Source of the DNA: Bacteroidaceae bacterium
GTDB lineage: Bacteria; Bacteroidota; Bacteroidia; Bacteroidales; Bacteroidaceae
Assembly (NCBI GenBank): GCA_011959205.1
Contig: BLLV01000279.1
Span: 1-64,000 of the forward strand
Length of the DNA stretch: 64,000 nt
Reading direction: 5' to 3'
The position numbers and the translations under genes were made by a program. Positions 26,275-33,011 of the stretch are shown here, in pieces; within the stretch, counting starts at the first letter, position 1, and the number at the start of each line of letters is the position of its first letter. The notes under the pieces are model-generated. The model did no database searches and had not been told where the DNA came from. It was given only the letters and a program-made list of their open reading frames with translations.

Positions 26275-27285
26275 TTAATAGATCTCGATTTTTTGTTTCT
26301 GGTCGGATATGTTTTCGCTGTCTACATAGCGCCAGTTGATCCGCGAGGATATCTTGAAAAATTCCAGGATGCGCTCCAGCCGCTGCGTGGAGAATGTCCC
26401 CGTGAACGAGTTTTCCTTGACCCGGTTGTTGCTTACCACAAACTCTACGTTGTACCGTTTTTCCAAGATGTGTAGTATGTCCTCCATGGGCGTGTTATAG
26501 AAAATGATTTTGCCGTCCTTCCATGCTGTTTCCGATTCGCAGGAGGTGGCATAGAGCCGGGTGTTTCCCGATGTTGGTTGGTACACCAGTTTATGATGAG
26601 GCGTCAAGGTTATTTCCCGGTCGTTTCCCTCGCGGTCCCGGTAGCGGAACCCAATGCTTCCTTCTACCAGCGTGGTTGATATCCGGTCCTGCTCCTTGTA
26701 GGCCTCTACGTTGAAACAGGTGCCATACACTTCTATGGAGGAGTGGCAGGGGGTGGAAACGATGAATCGCTTTTCCGGATGGCGGCTTACCTCGAAATAC
26801 GCCTCGCCGGTCAGTTCCACCTGGCGTGTGTCGCCGGCAAACAGGGTGGGATAGCGCAGGGAGGATTCGGAATTGAGGTGTACCACAGTGCTGTCCGGCA
26901 GCACCACCGAGGTGGTCATGCCTGTTTTCGTCTTTATTTCAATGGTTTGAGCCACCGGTATCTCGGGCTTTTCGAAATACAGGGCAAGTACGCTTATCAA
27001 CAGTGGGATGGACAGGATTGCGGCTACGCGTTGTATCCATTCCCACTGCGAGAGGCGTCTTTTCCTGGTTTTTTCTTTTACCTTATTCCATGCCTTATCC
27101 GTATTTATATCTCCGGCCAGCCGATGGGTGTCTGCTGCCAAATAAAGCATGTTCAGTTGCGAGACGATGCGCACATGTCCTTCATCTTCGTTCATCCATG
27201 CCTCTATCTGTTCGTTTTCGCAGGAAGTAGTCTTTCCTTCGAAATATTTGGGCAGCAAATGCTCTATTTCGGTCTGGTTTTCCAT
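26275..27285 (-). CDS. FecR family anti-sigma factor
   Basis: Single-pass inner-membrane regulator of 336 residues that holds its ECF sigma factor until the SusC transporter signals. The cytoplasmic N-terminal region has PKYFEGKTTSCENEQIEAWM. A transmembrane helix follows (VAAILSIPLLISVLALYF, about residue 95). The periplasmic FecR domain contains TKTGMTTSVVLPDSTVVHLNSESSLRYP and EAYFEVSRHPEKRF. The C-terminal DUF4974 segment (FYNTPMEDILHILEKRYNVEF) binds the transporter's STN domain. The ATG at 27285 (MENQTEIEHLL) is preferred over an open frame 16 codons longer. It is divergent from the sigma gene and upstream of susC. Confidence 0.94.
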   Translation of the reverse strand: MENQTEIEHLLPKYFEGKTTSCENEQIEAWMNEDEGHVRIVSQLNMLYLAADTHRLAGDINTDKAWNKVKEKTRKRRLSQWEWIQRVAAILSIPLLISVLALYFEKPEIPVAQTIEIKTKTGMTTSVVLPDSTVVHLNSESSLRYPTLFAGDTRQVELTGEAYFEVSRHPEKRFIVSTPCHSSIEVYGTCFNVEAYKEQDRISTTLVEGSIGFRYRDREGNDREITLTPHHKLVYQPTSGNTRLYATSCESETAWKDGKIIFYNTPMEDILHILEKRYNVEFVVSNNRVKENSFTGTFSTQRLERILEFFKISSRINWRYVDSENISDQKQKIEIY

Positions 27286-27386
27286 ACATTTTTTTTGTTG
27301 TTTGTATATAAGACAATCGAGAACGGGAACCATCTAAACGGAACAGGCATTTTTTTTCAAAAAAAGTTTTTTATTCAAAAAAATGC

Positions 27387-27394
27387 TATCTTTG
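27387..27394 (+). promoter_or_regulatory. -7 box of the ECF sigma gene
   Basis: TATCTTTG fits the Bacteroides TAnnTTTG consensus 28 bases before the sigma ATG. The upstream region is A/T-rich without an exact TTTG at the usual distance. Confidence 0.55.
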
Positions 27395-27421
27395 CACACT
27401 AGAACATATTAGTTGAATACT

Positions 27422-27988
27422 ATGAACTATACCATCGAAGACCTGTCACTGTTGGAGGCTCTCCGGCAAGGGGAGGATATGGCTTTCGAACAATTGTTCA
27501 GAAGGTACTATGCCGTTTTGTGTGCTTATGCTCGCCGTATGCTCAGCATGGAGGACGCGGAAGAGGTTGTGCAGGAGGTGATGCTCTGGCTGTGGGAGAA
27601 CCGTCACGAGCTGGTCATAGAATCTTCTTTGTGCCAGTACCTGTTCAAGATGACTTATCGCAAGGTGCTGAACCATCTTACCCGGCAACAGATAAAGACC
27701 AAGGTGGAGGCTGCCTTTTATGAACGTACCCAGTCGATGCTGTGTGAAGTGGACTACGGGCAATTGGAGGAACTGGGCCGGCGGATCAATGAGGCGGTAG
27801 CCGCCTTGCCCGACAGTTATCGGGAGGCCTTTGTGATGCACCGTTTCAAAGATTTGGGGTATAAGGAAATAGCGGAGGTGCTGGAGGTGTCGCAGCAGAC
27901 GGTGGCCTACCGTATTCAGCAGGCGTTGAAGTTGCTTCGTGTCTCGTTGAAGGATTATTTGCCCATGCTGATGTGGCTGGTGGGCTGA
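27422..27988 (+). CDS. RNA polymerase ECF-type sigma-70 factor
   Basis: ECF sigma factor of 188 residues expected to direct RNA polymerase to the susC promoter of this locus. Region 2 contains AFEQLFRRYYAVLCAYARRML and VVQEVMLWLWENR. Region 4 contains LPDSYREAFVMHRFKDLGYKEIAEVL followed by the helix-turn-helix SQQTVAYRIQQALKLLR. The frame is open three codons further to a TTG, but the ATG at 27422 is the natural start. It is divergent from fecR across 136 bases, the usual arrangement of sigma/anti-sigma pairs controlling STN-type SusC loci. Confidence 0.94.
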   Translation: MNYTIEDLSLLEALRQGEDMAFEQLFRRYYAVLCAYARRMLSMEDAEEVVQEVMLWLWENRHELVIESSLCQYLFKMTYRKVLNHLTRQQIKTKVEAAFYERTQSMLCEVDYGQLEELGRRINEAVAALPDSYREAFVMHRFKDLGYKEIAEVLEVSQQTVAYRIQQALKLLRVSLKDYLPMLMWLVG

Positions 27989-28029
27989 AAAACACTTCCC
28001 CCGGAGTTTCCCCCGTTTTTTCTTTCAAA

Positions 28030-28104
28030 TCCTTCAGCCCCTTCGCAAACGCCCGTCAATAAAGAAAAGCGGCTGAAGGATTTCCTCCCGGAATTCCTTC
28101 AGCC
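28030..28104. terminator. Alternating TCCTTCAGCC / GGCTGAAGGA arms after the sigma gene
   Basis: TCCTTCAGCC occurs at 28030-28039 and 28095-28104, with its reverse complement GGCTGAAGGA at 28071-28080 between them. The middle copy can pair with either side, giving two mutually exclusive 10-bp hairpins. The element lies between the converging sigma and HU-like genes and can serve as a terminator. Related CAGCC/GGCTGAAG sequence recurs beyond the VapE-like gene. Confidence 0.7.
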
Positions 28105-28159
28105 TAGTGTAGAAGTTTCAGCTCTTTATGTTTTGAGCCTCGTTTGTAGAAGTTTTCTA

Positions 28160-28810
28160 TTATATTGTTTCGTTGTGTGTTTGTTCCGTCTCAGGCAGTT
28201 TCTCTTTTCCATAGAATCCCGGCATCGGTTCATAGATGGGGTTGCGTGGAATGGAGATGTTGCGCAATTTTTTATCCTTCGCCAGTTGGGCTATATAGCG
28301 TCCTGCGGTGGCGCGTGTCAGTCCGCATAACGATTCAAACTTCCGGCGTGTCAGTACGCTGTTGGTCAGAAAGTATTCTGTCAGTGCCTCGTCTATGCTC
28401 TCTTTGGTTGTCGGCATGGAGTGCGGCTTGTATTTCGAACGCTCGGTCTTGACGTCGTTCAACTGGTGCTTCAGGTATTTGTCTGCGCGGAATGTCACCG
28501 ATTTGAATTTCACCTTGTTGGCACGTGTGGAGCTTGGTGTCCGTGTTTCGGGGCAGGTGAGCGATATATGGAAATATCCTATCCCTTCGATATGCACCCG
28601 GGCACCGTCTTTCAAGTAGTAGGCCAGTTTCTCGCTCAGTGAGATGATGGTTGCCTTGATGTCCGCCACGGTGAGCGAGGAGCCGTACTGTATTTCCCGC
28701 GCCAGATAGTCGGTGTTGATACGCTGCCAGTTCACCACACGGGCGTGATAGCGCTTCTTACGCGTACCTATCGTATTGGGTGATTCATAAAATTCAAATT
28801 TGATAGCCAT
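28160..28810 (-). CDS. HU-like DNA-binding protein with C-terminal winged-helix-like tail
   Basis: Predicted nucleoid-type DNA-binding protein of 216 residues. The first 130 residues match the Bacteroidota HU-like family: YHARVVNWQRINTDYLAREI, TVADIKATIISLSEKLAYYL, DGARVHIEGIGYFHISL and KSVTFRADKYLKHQL. The C-terminal part adds a helix-turn-helix-like segment (LTRRKFESLCGLTRATAGRYIAQLAKD). Such proteins are often found next to VapE/VirE-like genes, and here one lies divergently across 328 bases holding a 22-nt tandem repeat. Local binding to that repeat is an attractive guess. No signal peptide or membrane segment is present. Confidence 0.85.
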   Translation of the reverse strand: MAIKFEFYESPNTIGTRKKRYHARVVNWQRINTDYLAREIQYGSSLTVADIKATIISLSEKLAYYLKDGARVHIEGIGYFHISLTCPETRTPSSTRANKVKFKSVTFRADKYLKHQLNDVKTERSKYKPHSMPTTKESIDEALTEYFLTNSVLTRRKFESLCGLTRATAGRYIAQLAKDKKLRNISIPRNPIYEPMPGFYGKEKLPETEQTHNETI

Positions 28811-28891
28811 TCGCTTACTTGTTTTTATCAGGTTGTTTATGCTTCCTTGTACGGAAGAGTTTGCTGCAACTTCCTTTCAAGTTGGTCATTT

Positions 28892-28979
28892 CACTTAAGT
28901 GATGAAATTGTATCACTTGGGTGATGAAATTGTATTACTTAGGTGATGAAACTTCATCATTCTAGTGAAACAATTTATT
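28892..28979. repeat. Four tandem 22-nt units between the HU-like and VapE-like genes
   Basis: Units begin at 28892, 28914, 28936 and 28958. Units 1 and 2 differ by two bases within the palindrome CACTTAAGTG (CACTTGGGTG in unit 2) and share the tail ATGAAATTGTAT. Unit 3 keeps ACTTAGGTGATGAAA, and unit 4 is degenerate (TAGTGAAACAATTT). No spacers intervene, so this is not CRISPR. About two helical turns per unit would place sites on one face of DNA, as in an operator array. The rest of the 328-base gap holds only the VapE promoter. Confidence 0.85.
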
Positions 28980-29075
28980 TGACGGTGCAAAAGTATGAAA
29001 TTGTCCTGATAAAAACGAATAATTTCCCAATTATTTTCGCTTAATCACTTTTTTTCGGTGGCGTGTGGTAAATGC

Positions 29076-29106
29076 TTGTAAAAGGGCGTTTTGAGTGCTA
29101 TCTTTG
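29076..29106 (+). promoter_or_regulatory. Promoter of the VapE-like gene
   Basis: TTG at 29076-29078 and TATCTTTG at 29099-29106 are separated by 20 bases, matching the Bacteroides -33/-7 layout. The box lies 33 bases upstream of the ATG at 29139 and about 120 bases downstream of the 22-nt repeats. Confidence 0.65.
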
Positions 29107-29138
29107 TGATATTAACAACCCCAAATAATAAAAGACGG

Positions 29139-30500
29139 ATGAAAAAACTAGTGGAAAATTTACTGAGTTGGTGCAAAAAAAGTATGAAAATGAGGAGATG
29201 CGTGGGAAAAAGCGCGAATCCGGAAAGAGCGTTTCCTTCAACGGCTACGGAAACGGTGGGTGAAACAGTTGATCCGGCGGCTGTCGAAACAGCTGCTATG
29301 GCAGGAACTGTCGATGAAAAGGCGGTTTCTGGCAAATCGAGGCGCGAGAAGCCGGAGAATATGCTGGATGCCTTGCAGCGCTTTTTGGCTGCACGGTATG
29401 ATTTCCGCTACAATCTTCTCACCGAACAGACGGAGTATCGTGGGAAAGGGATGCCGGATGCAGAGTATGGCATGGTGGCTCAACGTGATTTGAACACGTT
29501 CTGCCTGGAGGCGCGGGCCGGCGGCATCAACTGCTGGGATAAGGATGTGAGCCGTCTGCTCCATTCCCGAAAGGTGGAAAACTATCATCCTTTTCTGCAT
29601 TATATGAATCGCTTGCCTCAGTGGGACGGGGTAGACCGTGTCACTCCATTGGCCGCGCGTATATCTCGTAAACCATTGTGGGTGAAAGGTTTCCACCGTT
29701 GGATGCTGGGAGTTTCCGCCCAATGGCTGGGGCAGGCGCAGGATTGCGCCAATGCGGTGGCGCCCATGTTGGTGAGCCGCGAGCAGGGGAAGCGCAAGTC
29801 TTCTTTTTGCAAGATTTTGATGCCCAAGGAACTTACACCTTATTATATAGATAAGTTTGACCTGACAAGCGAGAGCGGTTGTGAACAGAAACTTTCGCTT
29901 TTCGGGCTGATCAACATGGATGAGTTCGACAAGTACCGTGCCGGACAGATGCCTGCCTTGAAGAATCTGATGCAGATGACCACGCTGACTTTCCGCAGGG
30001 CGCATCGTCCGGCATTCAGTCGGCTGCCCCGCATCGCCTCTTTCATCGGCACGTCCAATATGACGGATCTGTTGACTGACCCCACAGGGAGCCGCCGTTT
30101 CCTTTGTGCGGAAGTGGGTGATAAGATTGATTGTACACCGCCCGACCATGCGCAATTGTTCGCCCAGTTGAAAGCGGAGCTGGCCGGAGGAGAGCGTTAC
30201 TGGTTCTCGGAAGAGGAAGAGAAGGAGATACAGCGCAGCAACCGGAACTTTTATAAAATGCCTGCCGAGCAGGAATTGTTTTTGCGTTGTTTCCGGGTGC
30301 CGCAGGAAGGGGAGCTGTCCAAGCCTTACACCACAACGGATTTGTTCAATTATTTGCAGAAACATTATCCGGCTGCCATGCGCGGGGTGACTCCGAACCG
30401 GTTGGGCAGGATGATGGTTGCATTAGGGATACAGCGTGTGCATACCGAGTATGGCAATGTGTACCGGTTGGTGAAGCTGAAGGATTCTTCCGCGGCCTGA
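29139..30500 (+). CDS. VapE/VirE-like P-loop protein (DUF3874-type)
   Basis: A 453-residue protein of the virulence-associated E / DUF3874 group, related to replication helicases of plasmids, phages and islands. An Ala/Thr-rich linker (about 30-75) is followed by a conserved block (RYDFRYNLLTEQTEYRG) and the P-loop domain. The Walker A region reads SREQGKRKSSF, with Arg where Gly normally precedes the GKS/GKT lysine. A Walker B-like LINMDEFDKY and the GSRRFLCAEV motif follow. The C-terminal stretch YLQKHYPAAMRGVTPNRLGRMM resembles a winged helix. The ATG at 29139 is preferred to an open frame 16 codons longer. It forms a divergent pair with the HU-like gene. Function unknown; a cryptic mobile origin is likely. 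Confidence 0.8.
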   Translation: MKKLVENLLSWCKKSMKMRRCVGKSANPERAFPSTATETVGETVDPAAVETAAMAGTVDEKAVSGKSRREKPENMLDALQRFLAARYDFRYNLLTEQTEYRGKGMPDAEYGMVAQRDLNTFCLEARAGGINCWDKDVSRLLHSRKVENYHPFLHYMNRLPQWDGVDRVTPLAARISRKPLWVKGFHRWMLGVSAQWLGQAQDCANAVAPMLVSREQGKRKSSFCKILMPKELTPYYIDKFDLTSESGCEQKLSLFGLINMDEFDKYRAGQMPALKNLMQMTTLTFRRAHRPAFSRLPRIASFIGTSNMTDLLTDPTGSRRFLCAEVGDKIDCTPPDHAQLFAQLKAELAGGERYWFSEEEEKEIQRSNRNFYKMPAEQELFLRCFRVPQEGELSKPYTTTDLFNYLQKHYPAAMRGVTPNRLGRMMVALGIQRVHTEYGNVYRLVKLKDSSAA

Positions 30501-30533
30501 AACTTTTTTCCGGTGTGATCTTTCAGCCGGAAC

Positions 30534-30562
30534 GCCCTCCTGCAAAGGGTTTGCGGGAGGGC
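30534..30562 (+). terminator. Terminator-like hairpin after the VapE-like gene
   Basis: GCCCTCCTGCAAA and TTTGCGGGAGGGC form a 13-bp stem (one T-G pair) with a GGG loop, 33 bases after the stop. It is flanked by TTTCAGCC (30521) and GGCTGAAG (30560), echoing the hairpins at 28030-28104. Confidence 0.65.
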
Positions 30563-30631
30563 TGAAGCTTTTGAAGGATTTTTCAGGGGGAATCGTATAA
30601 GGAGAAATAAATGAAAAAGATTGCGGAATTA

Positions 30632-30663
30632 TTTGTTTGTTCGTTTTTTTTTGGGTATATTGC
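30632..30663 (+). promoter_or_regulatory. Promoter of the C10 peptidase, copy A of a duplicated leader
   Basis: TTTG (30632-30635), 20 bases, then TATATTGC (30656-30663). From there to the ATG the leader is nearly identical to that of the 44-residue peptide gene (32771-32807), with substitutions at a few positions only. Confidence 0.65.
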
Positions 30664-30689
30664 AACCGAACCCTTAAAATTATACTGTT

Positions 30690-32081
30690 ATGAAAAGATT
30701 TTTATTTTTGTCTTTAATTTCTCTTTGTGCTTGTACAGAGCCTCAAGGTATATTATTGCAAACATTTGAATCTACATCTAATAATTTAGATGAAACAGAA
30801 GCTATTTCAGTAAGTAAAACCACTGCGCTACGCATAGCAGGTAATTTCTTTAATAAAAAAACATCAAGAAGCACATCTACAACAGAAGAAGTTTTCACTA
30901 TAAATGATTCTATTGGGGTTCCATTAATGTATGTTATCAATTATTCGTATGGCGGCTTTGTTGTAGTCAGCTCAAAAAAAACATATTATCCAGTCATAGC
31001 ATATTCCGACAAATATGATTTTCCTGAGGGTGATATGCCGGAAGGATTGGTAGAATGGATACAAGATGTTAAAAAAGATATTTCAAATTCTAAGATGAGT
31101 GATGATGCATGTCAATCACATATACGATATTTGTGGAATCTATATGATAATAAGGATGATAGTAATGTATTGCAATCTCGTTCCACAGGTGATGAAATGA
31201 GTGCATATGCAGCCAGAATAACAGAACTTAGAGCATTATATCCGGGGTATCATTTTTATCCTTTGTCTCAGTGTAGTGCTGATGTCTTTTCGTATGGTGG
31301 CGATGAAATTCTTGCAAATTTTAAAAATCTTGCATCGCAATATAAATCGCCTGAACAGTACACAATTGTAGCCGTAAAAGATAACACTAAAAGGAATTGT
31401 GTAGGTCCTTTATTGTCAACAAAATGGCATCAGAACTCTCCGTTTAATGCCAAATGTCCTAATCAAAGTAAAGCTGGATGTGTGGCTATTGCAATGGCTC
31501 AAATTATGAAATTTCATGAACATCCCAAGACTTATAATTGGAACAATATGCCTGATGAAACTGCAACTAATGACACACAACAACTTATATACGATATTGG
31601 AGACGCTGTTGACATGGATTATGGTACCGATATGTCTGGTTCAAACATTGATAAAGCAAAAAATGCTTTCATAAATCAATTCCAATATAATGCAGTAATA
31701 AAAGACTTTAATTATAAAGAAACTGCCAATGAATTATTAATTCACAACAGACCTGTTTATATGAGAGGCTCAGATAAACAATTTTTGTTTTGGGATTGGG
31801 ATGGTCATGCTTGGGCTTGCGATGGAGCAAATAGTATTGACTATGAAACTTTTTATTTTATTGAATATCGTGATGGAGGTCCGGGGTACTATCGCTATTC
31901 TAGCTCGGATAAACCTTCATGTGATGAACCCGGTACATGTGGATATTCTATGCTCTCTTTTCATATGAACTGGGGATGGGTAAATGGTTCATACAATGGG
32001 TGGTATGGATTCAATAATGTTAATGTGGGCGGTAGCAATTATGAACACAATAGAAAAAATCTGTATATTAACCCTAAATAA
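30690..32081 (+). CDS. C10 family (streptopain-like) cysteine peptidase, lipoprotein
   Basis: Secreted or surface cysteine protease of 463 residues related to streptococcal SpeB and the Bacteroides fragilis Bfp proteases. A lipoprotein-like signal (FLFLSLISLCAC) is followed by a Spi-type propeptide (about 30-165, with GGFVVVSSKKTYYPVIAYS). The mature domain has catalytic Cys264 in KAGCVAIAMAQIM and His373 in GHAWACDG, and the conserved HMNWGW near 430. All key residues are present, so it should be active after removal of the propeptide. The gene is clearly more AT-rich, with A/T-ending codons, than its neighbours, suggesting acquisition by transfer. The barrel gene follows after 10 bases. Confidence 0.9.
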   Translation: MKRFLFLSLISLCACTEPQGILLQTFESTSNNLDETEAISVSKTTALRIAGNFFNKKTSRSTSTTEEVFTINDSIGVPLMYVINYSYGGFVVVSSKKTYYPVIAYSDKYDFPEGDMPEGLVEWIQDVKKDISNSKMSDDACQSHIRYLWNLYDNKDDSNVLQSRSTGDEMSAYAARITELRALYPGYHFYPLSQCSADVFSYGGDEILANFKNLASQYKSPEQYTIVAVKDNTKRNCVGPLLSTKWHQNSPFNAKCPNQSKAGCVAIAMAQIMKFHEHPKTYNWNNMPDETATNDTQQLIYDIGDAVDMDYGTDMSGSNIDKAKNAFINQFQYNAVIKDFNYKETANELLIHNRPVYMRGSDKQFLFWDWDGHAWACDGANSIDYETFYFIEYRDGGPGYYRYSSSDKPSCDEPGTCGYSMLSFHMNWGWVNGSYNGWYGFNNVNVGGSNYEHNRKNLYINPK

Positions 32082-32091
32082 ACATAGCAAC

Positions 32092-32631
32092 ATGAAAACA
32101 TTTATTACTTCTCTATTCTTATTGGGATCTTGCCTGTTGGCTTCTGCCCAAACCCAAGAACGTGGTTTGTTCATCGAACTGAATGGCGGATATGGACAGA
32201 TCGAAAAGTACGACAACGCGCATGATGGATATGTGTTCCTGTCACCCGCTGTCGGCTATCAGTTCAACAGCCGATGGGCGGCCGGAATAAAGGCACGTTT
32301 TGAATTAGCTGCTGACAAATTCAAAACTATCGGAGCTTACGGACAGTATGCCTTCTGGCAGACGAACCGTATAAAGTTGTTTGGAGAAGCTGCCGCTACA
32401 GTATCAGTGTGCAGTGGTATGGATGGAGGCAATGATAATTACAGTGAAGCCGGATTGTCGGTAGGGGCAGCTTATTCACTGGGCAAGCACTGCAATATTC
32501 TTCTGCGTTACCTTCACATAGGCTACAGCGATGCATATCACAGGAATGAAGATTTCTGTCTGGGCGATGGGAAATTTATCGTAGATGGTAATCTGAAACG
32601 TCTGCAAGTAGGAGTCCAGTGGGTTTTTTAA
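32092..32631 (+). CDS. Outer-membrane beta-barrel protein
   Basis: A 179-residue exported protein. The signal peptide (ITSLFLLGSCLLASAQ) precedes alternating strands with the pattern of small OmpA/OmpX-type barrels (GLFIELNGGYGQIEKY, GYVFLSPAVGYQFNSRWAAGIKA, LQVGVQWVF) ending in the terminal Phe recognised by the BAM machinery. The ATG at 32092 is chosen because the longer frame overlaps the peptidase and lacks a signal. It lies 10 bases after the peptidase stop and so is probably co-transcribed, perhaps as an anchor or immunity-like partner; that is inference. Base composition is back to the chromosomal norm. Confidence 0.8.
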   Translation: MKTFITSLFLLGSCLLASAQTQERGLFIELNGGYGQIEKYDNAHDGYVFLSPAVGYQFNSRWAAGIKARFELAADKFKTIGAYGQYAFWQTNRIKLFGEAAATVSVCSGMDGGNDNYSEAGLSVGAAYSLGKHCNILLRYLHIGYSDAYHRNEDFCLGDGKFIVDGNLKRLQVGVQWVF

Positions 32632-32747
32632 AGAATCTGATTGCAAGAATGGACAGGATAAGTGATGATGTTTCTTAGGCCTGTATTGCTGTCCGTTTAA
32701 GTTAAATGAAAGAGCTGTGAGAACTAGATGAAAAAAACACTTAACGA

Positions 32748-32778
32748 TTTGTTTATTCAGTCTTTTTTTGTATATTGC
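32748..32778 (+). promoter_or_regulatory. Promoter of the 44-residue peptide gene, copy B of the duplicated leader
   Basis: TTTG (32748-32751), 19 bases, then TATATTGC (32771-32778). The leader to the ATG matches the C10 peptidase leader, including CTTTAAAAT/CCTTAAAAT and ATACTGTTATG. Confidence 0.65.
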
Positions 32779-32804
32779 AACCGAGCCTTTAAAATCATAC
32801 TGTT

Positions 32805-32939
32805 ATGAAAAAGATGTTGTTTTTAGTGGTGGTGCTTTTATCTGTAGTAAGTGCCAAGTTGTACTCCTCCAATCAGGAGCTGGTGTTCGAGGAACCGCCA
32901 GTGGTGCAGAGGGATGTGAAACCGGATGGGATGTCGTGA
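32805..32939 (+). CDS. Small exported peptide, 44 residues
   Basis: Short reading frame with a classical signal peptide (KKMLFLVVVLLSVVSA) followed by 27 residues: KLYSSNQELVFEEP then PVVQRDVKPDGMS. It has its own promoter, nearly a copy of that in front of the C10 peptidase gene, so it looks real rather than chance. No cysteine, no obvious family. The position next to a DUF4221-like and a DUF1573-like lipoprotein resembles where small NVEALA-type peptides occur in Bacteroides, but the NVEALA motif is absent. It could be a peptidase inhibitor, a secreted peptide or the stub of a longer lost gene. Confidence 0.55.
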   Translation: MKKMLFLVVVLLSVVSAKLYSSNQELVFEEPPVVQRDVKPDGMS

Positions 32940-32948
32940 AATAGGAGT

Positions 32949-32984
32949 TTTGTCGTTTTTGATAATCCGACAAGATTATTTTTG
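32949..32984 (+). promoter_or_regulatory. Promoter of the DUF4221-like gene
   Basis: TATTTTTG at 32977-32984 fits TAnnTTTG; a TTTG at 32949-32952 is 24 bases upstream, somewhat far. The expected transcription start near 32991 favours the ATG at 33012 over the one at 32997. Confidence 0.45.
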
Positions 32985-33011
32985 TTGGATCCTTCCATGA
33001 AGTCTATGCTT

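Noticed and set aside
28892..28979. CRISPR array
   Set aside because: Units are directly abutting with no spacers and no cas genes are nearby.
29238..30365. 375-codon minus-strand open frame opposite the VapE-like gene
   Set aside because: Entirely antisense to a well-supported gene, with no promoter and no recognisable domain.
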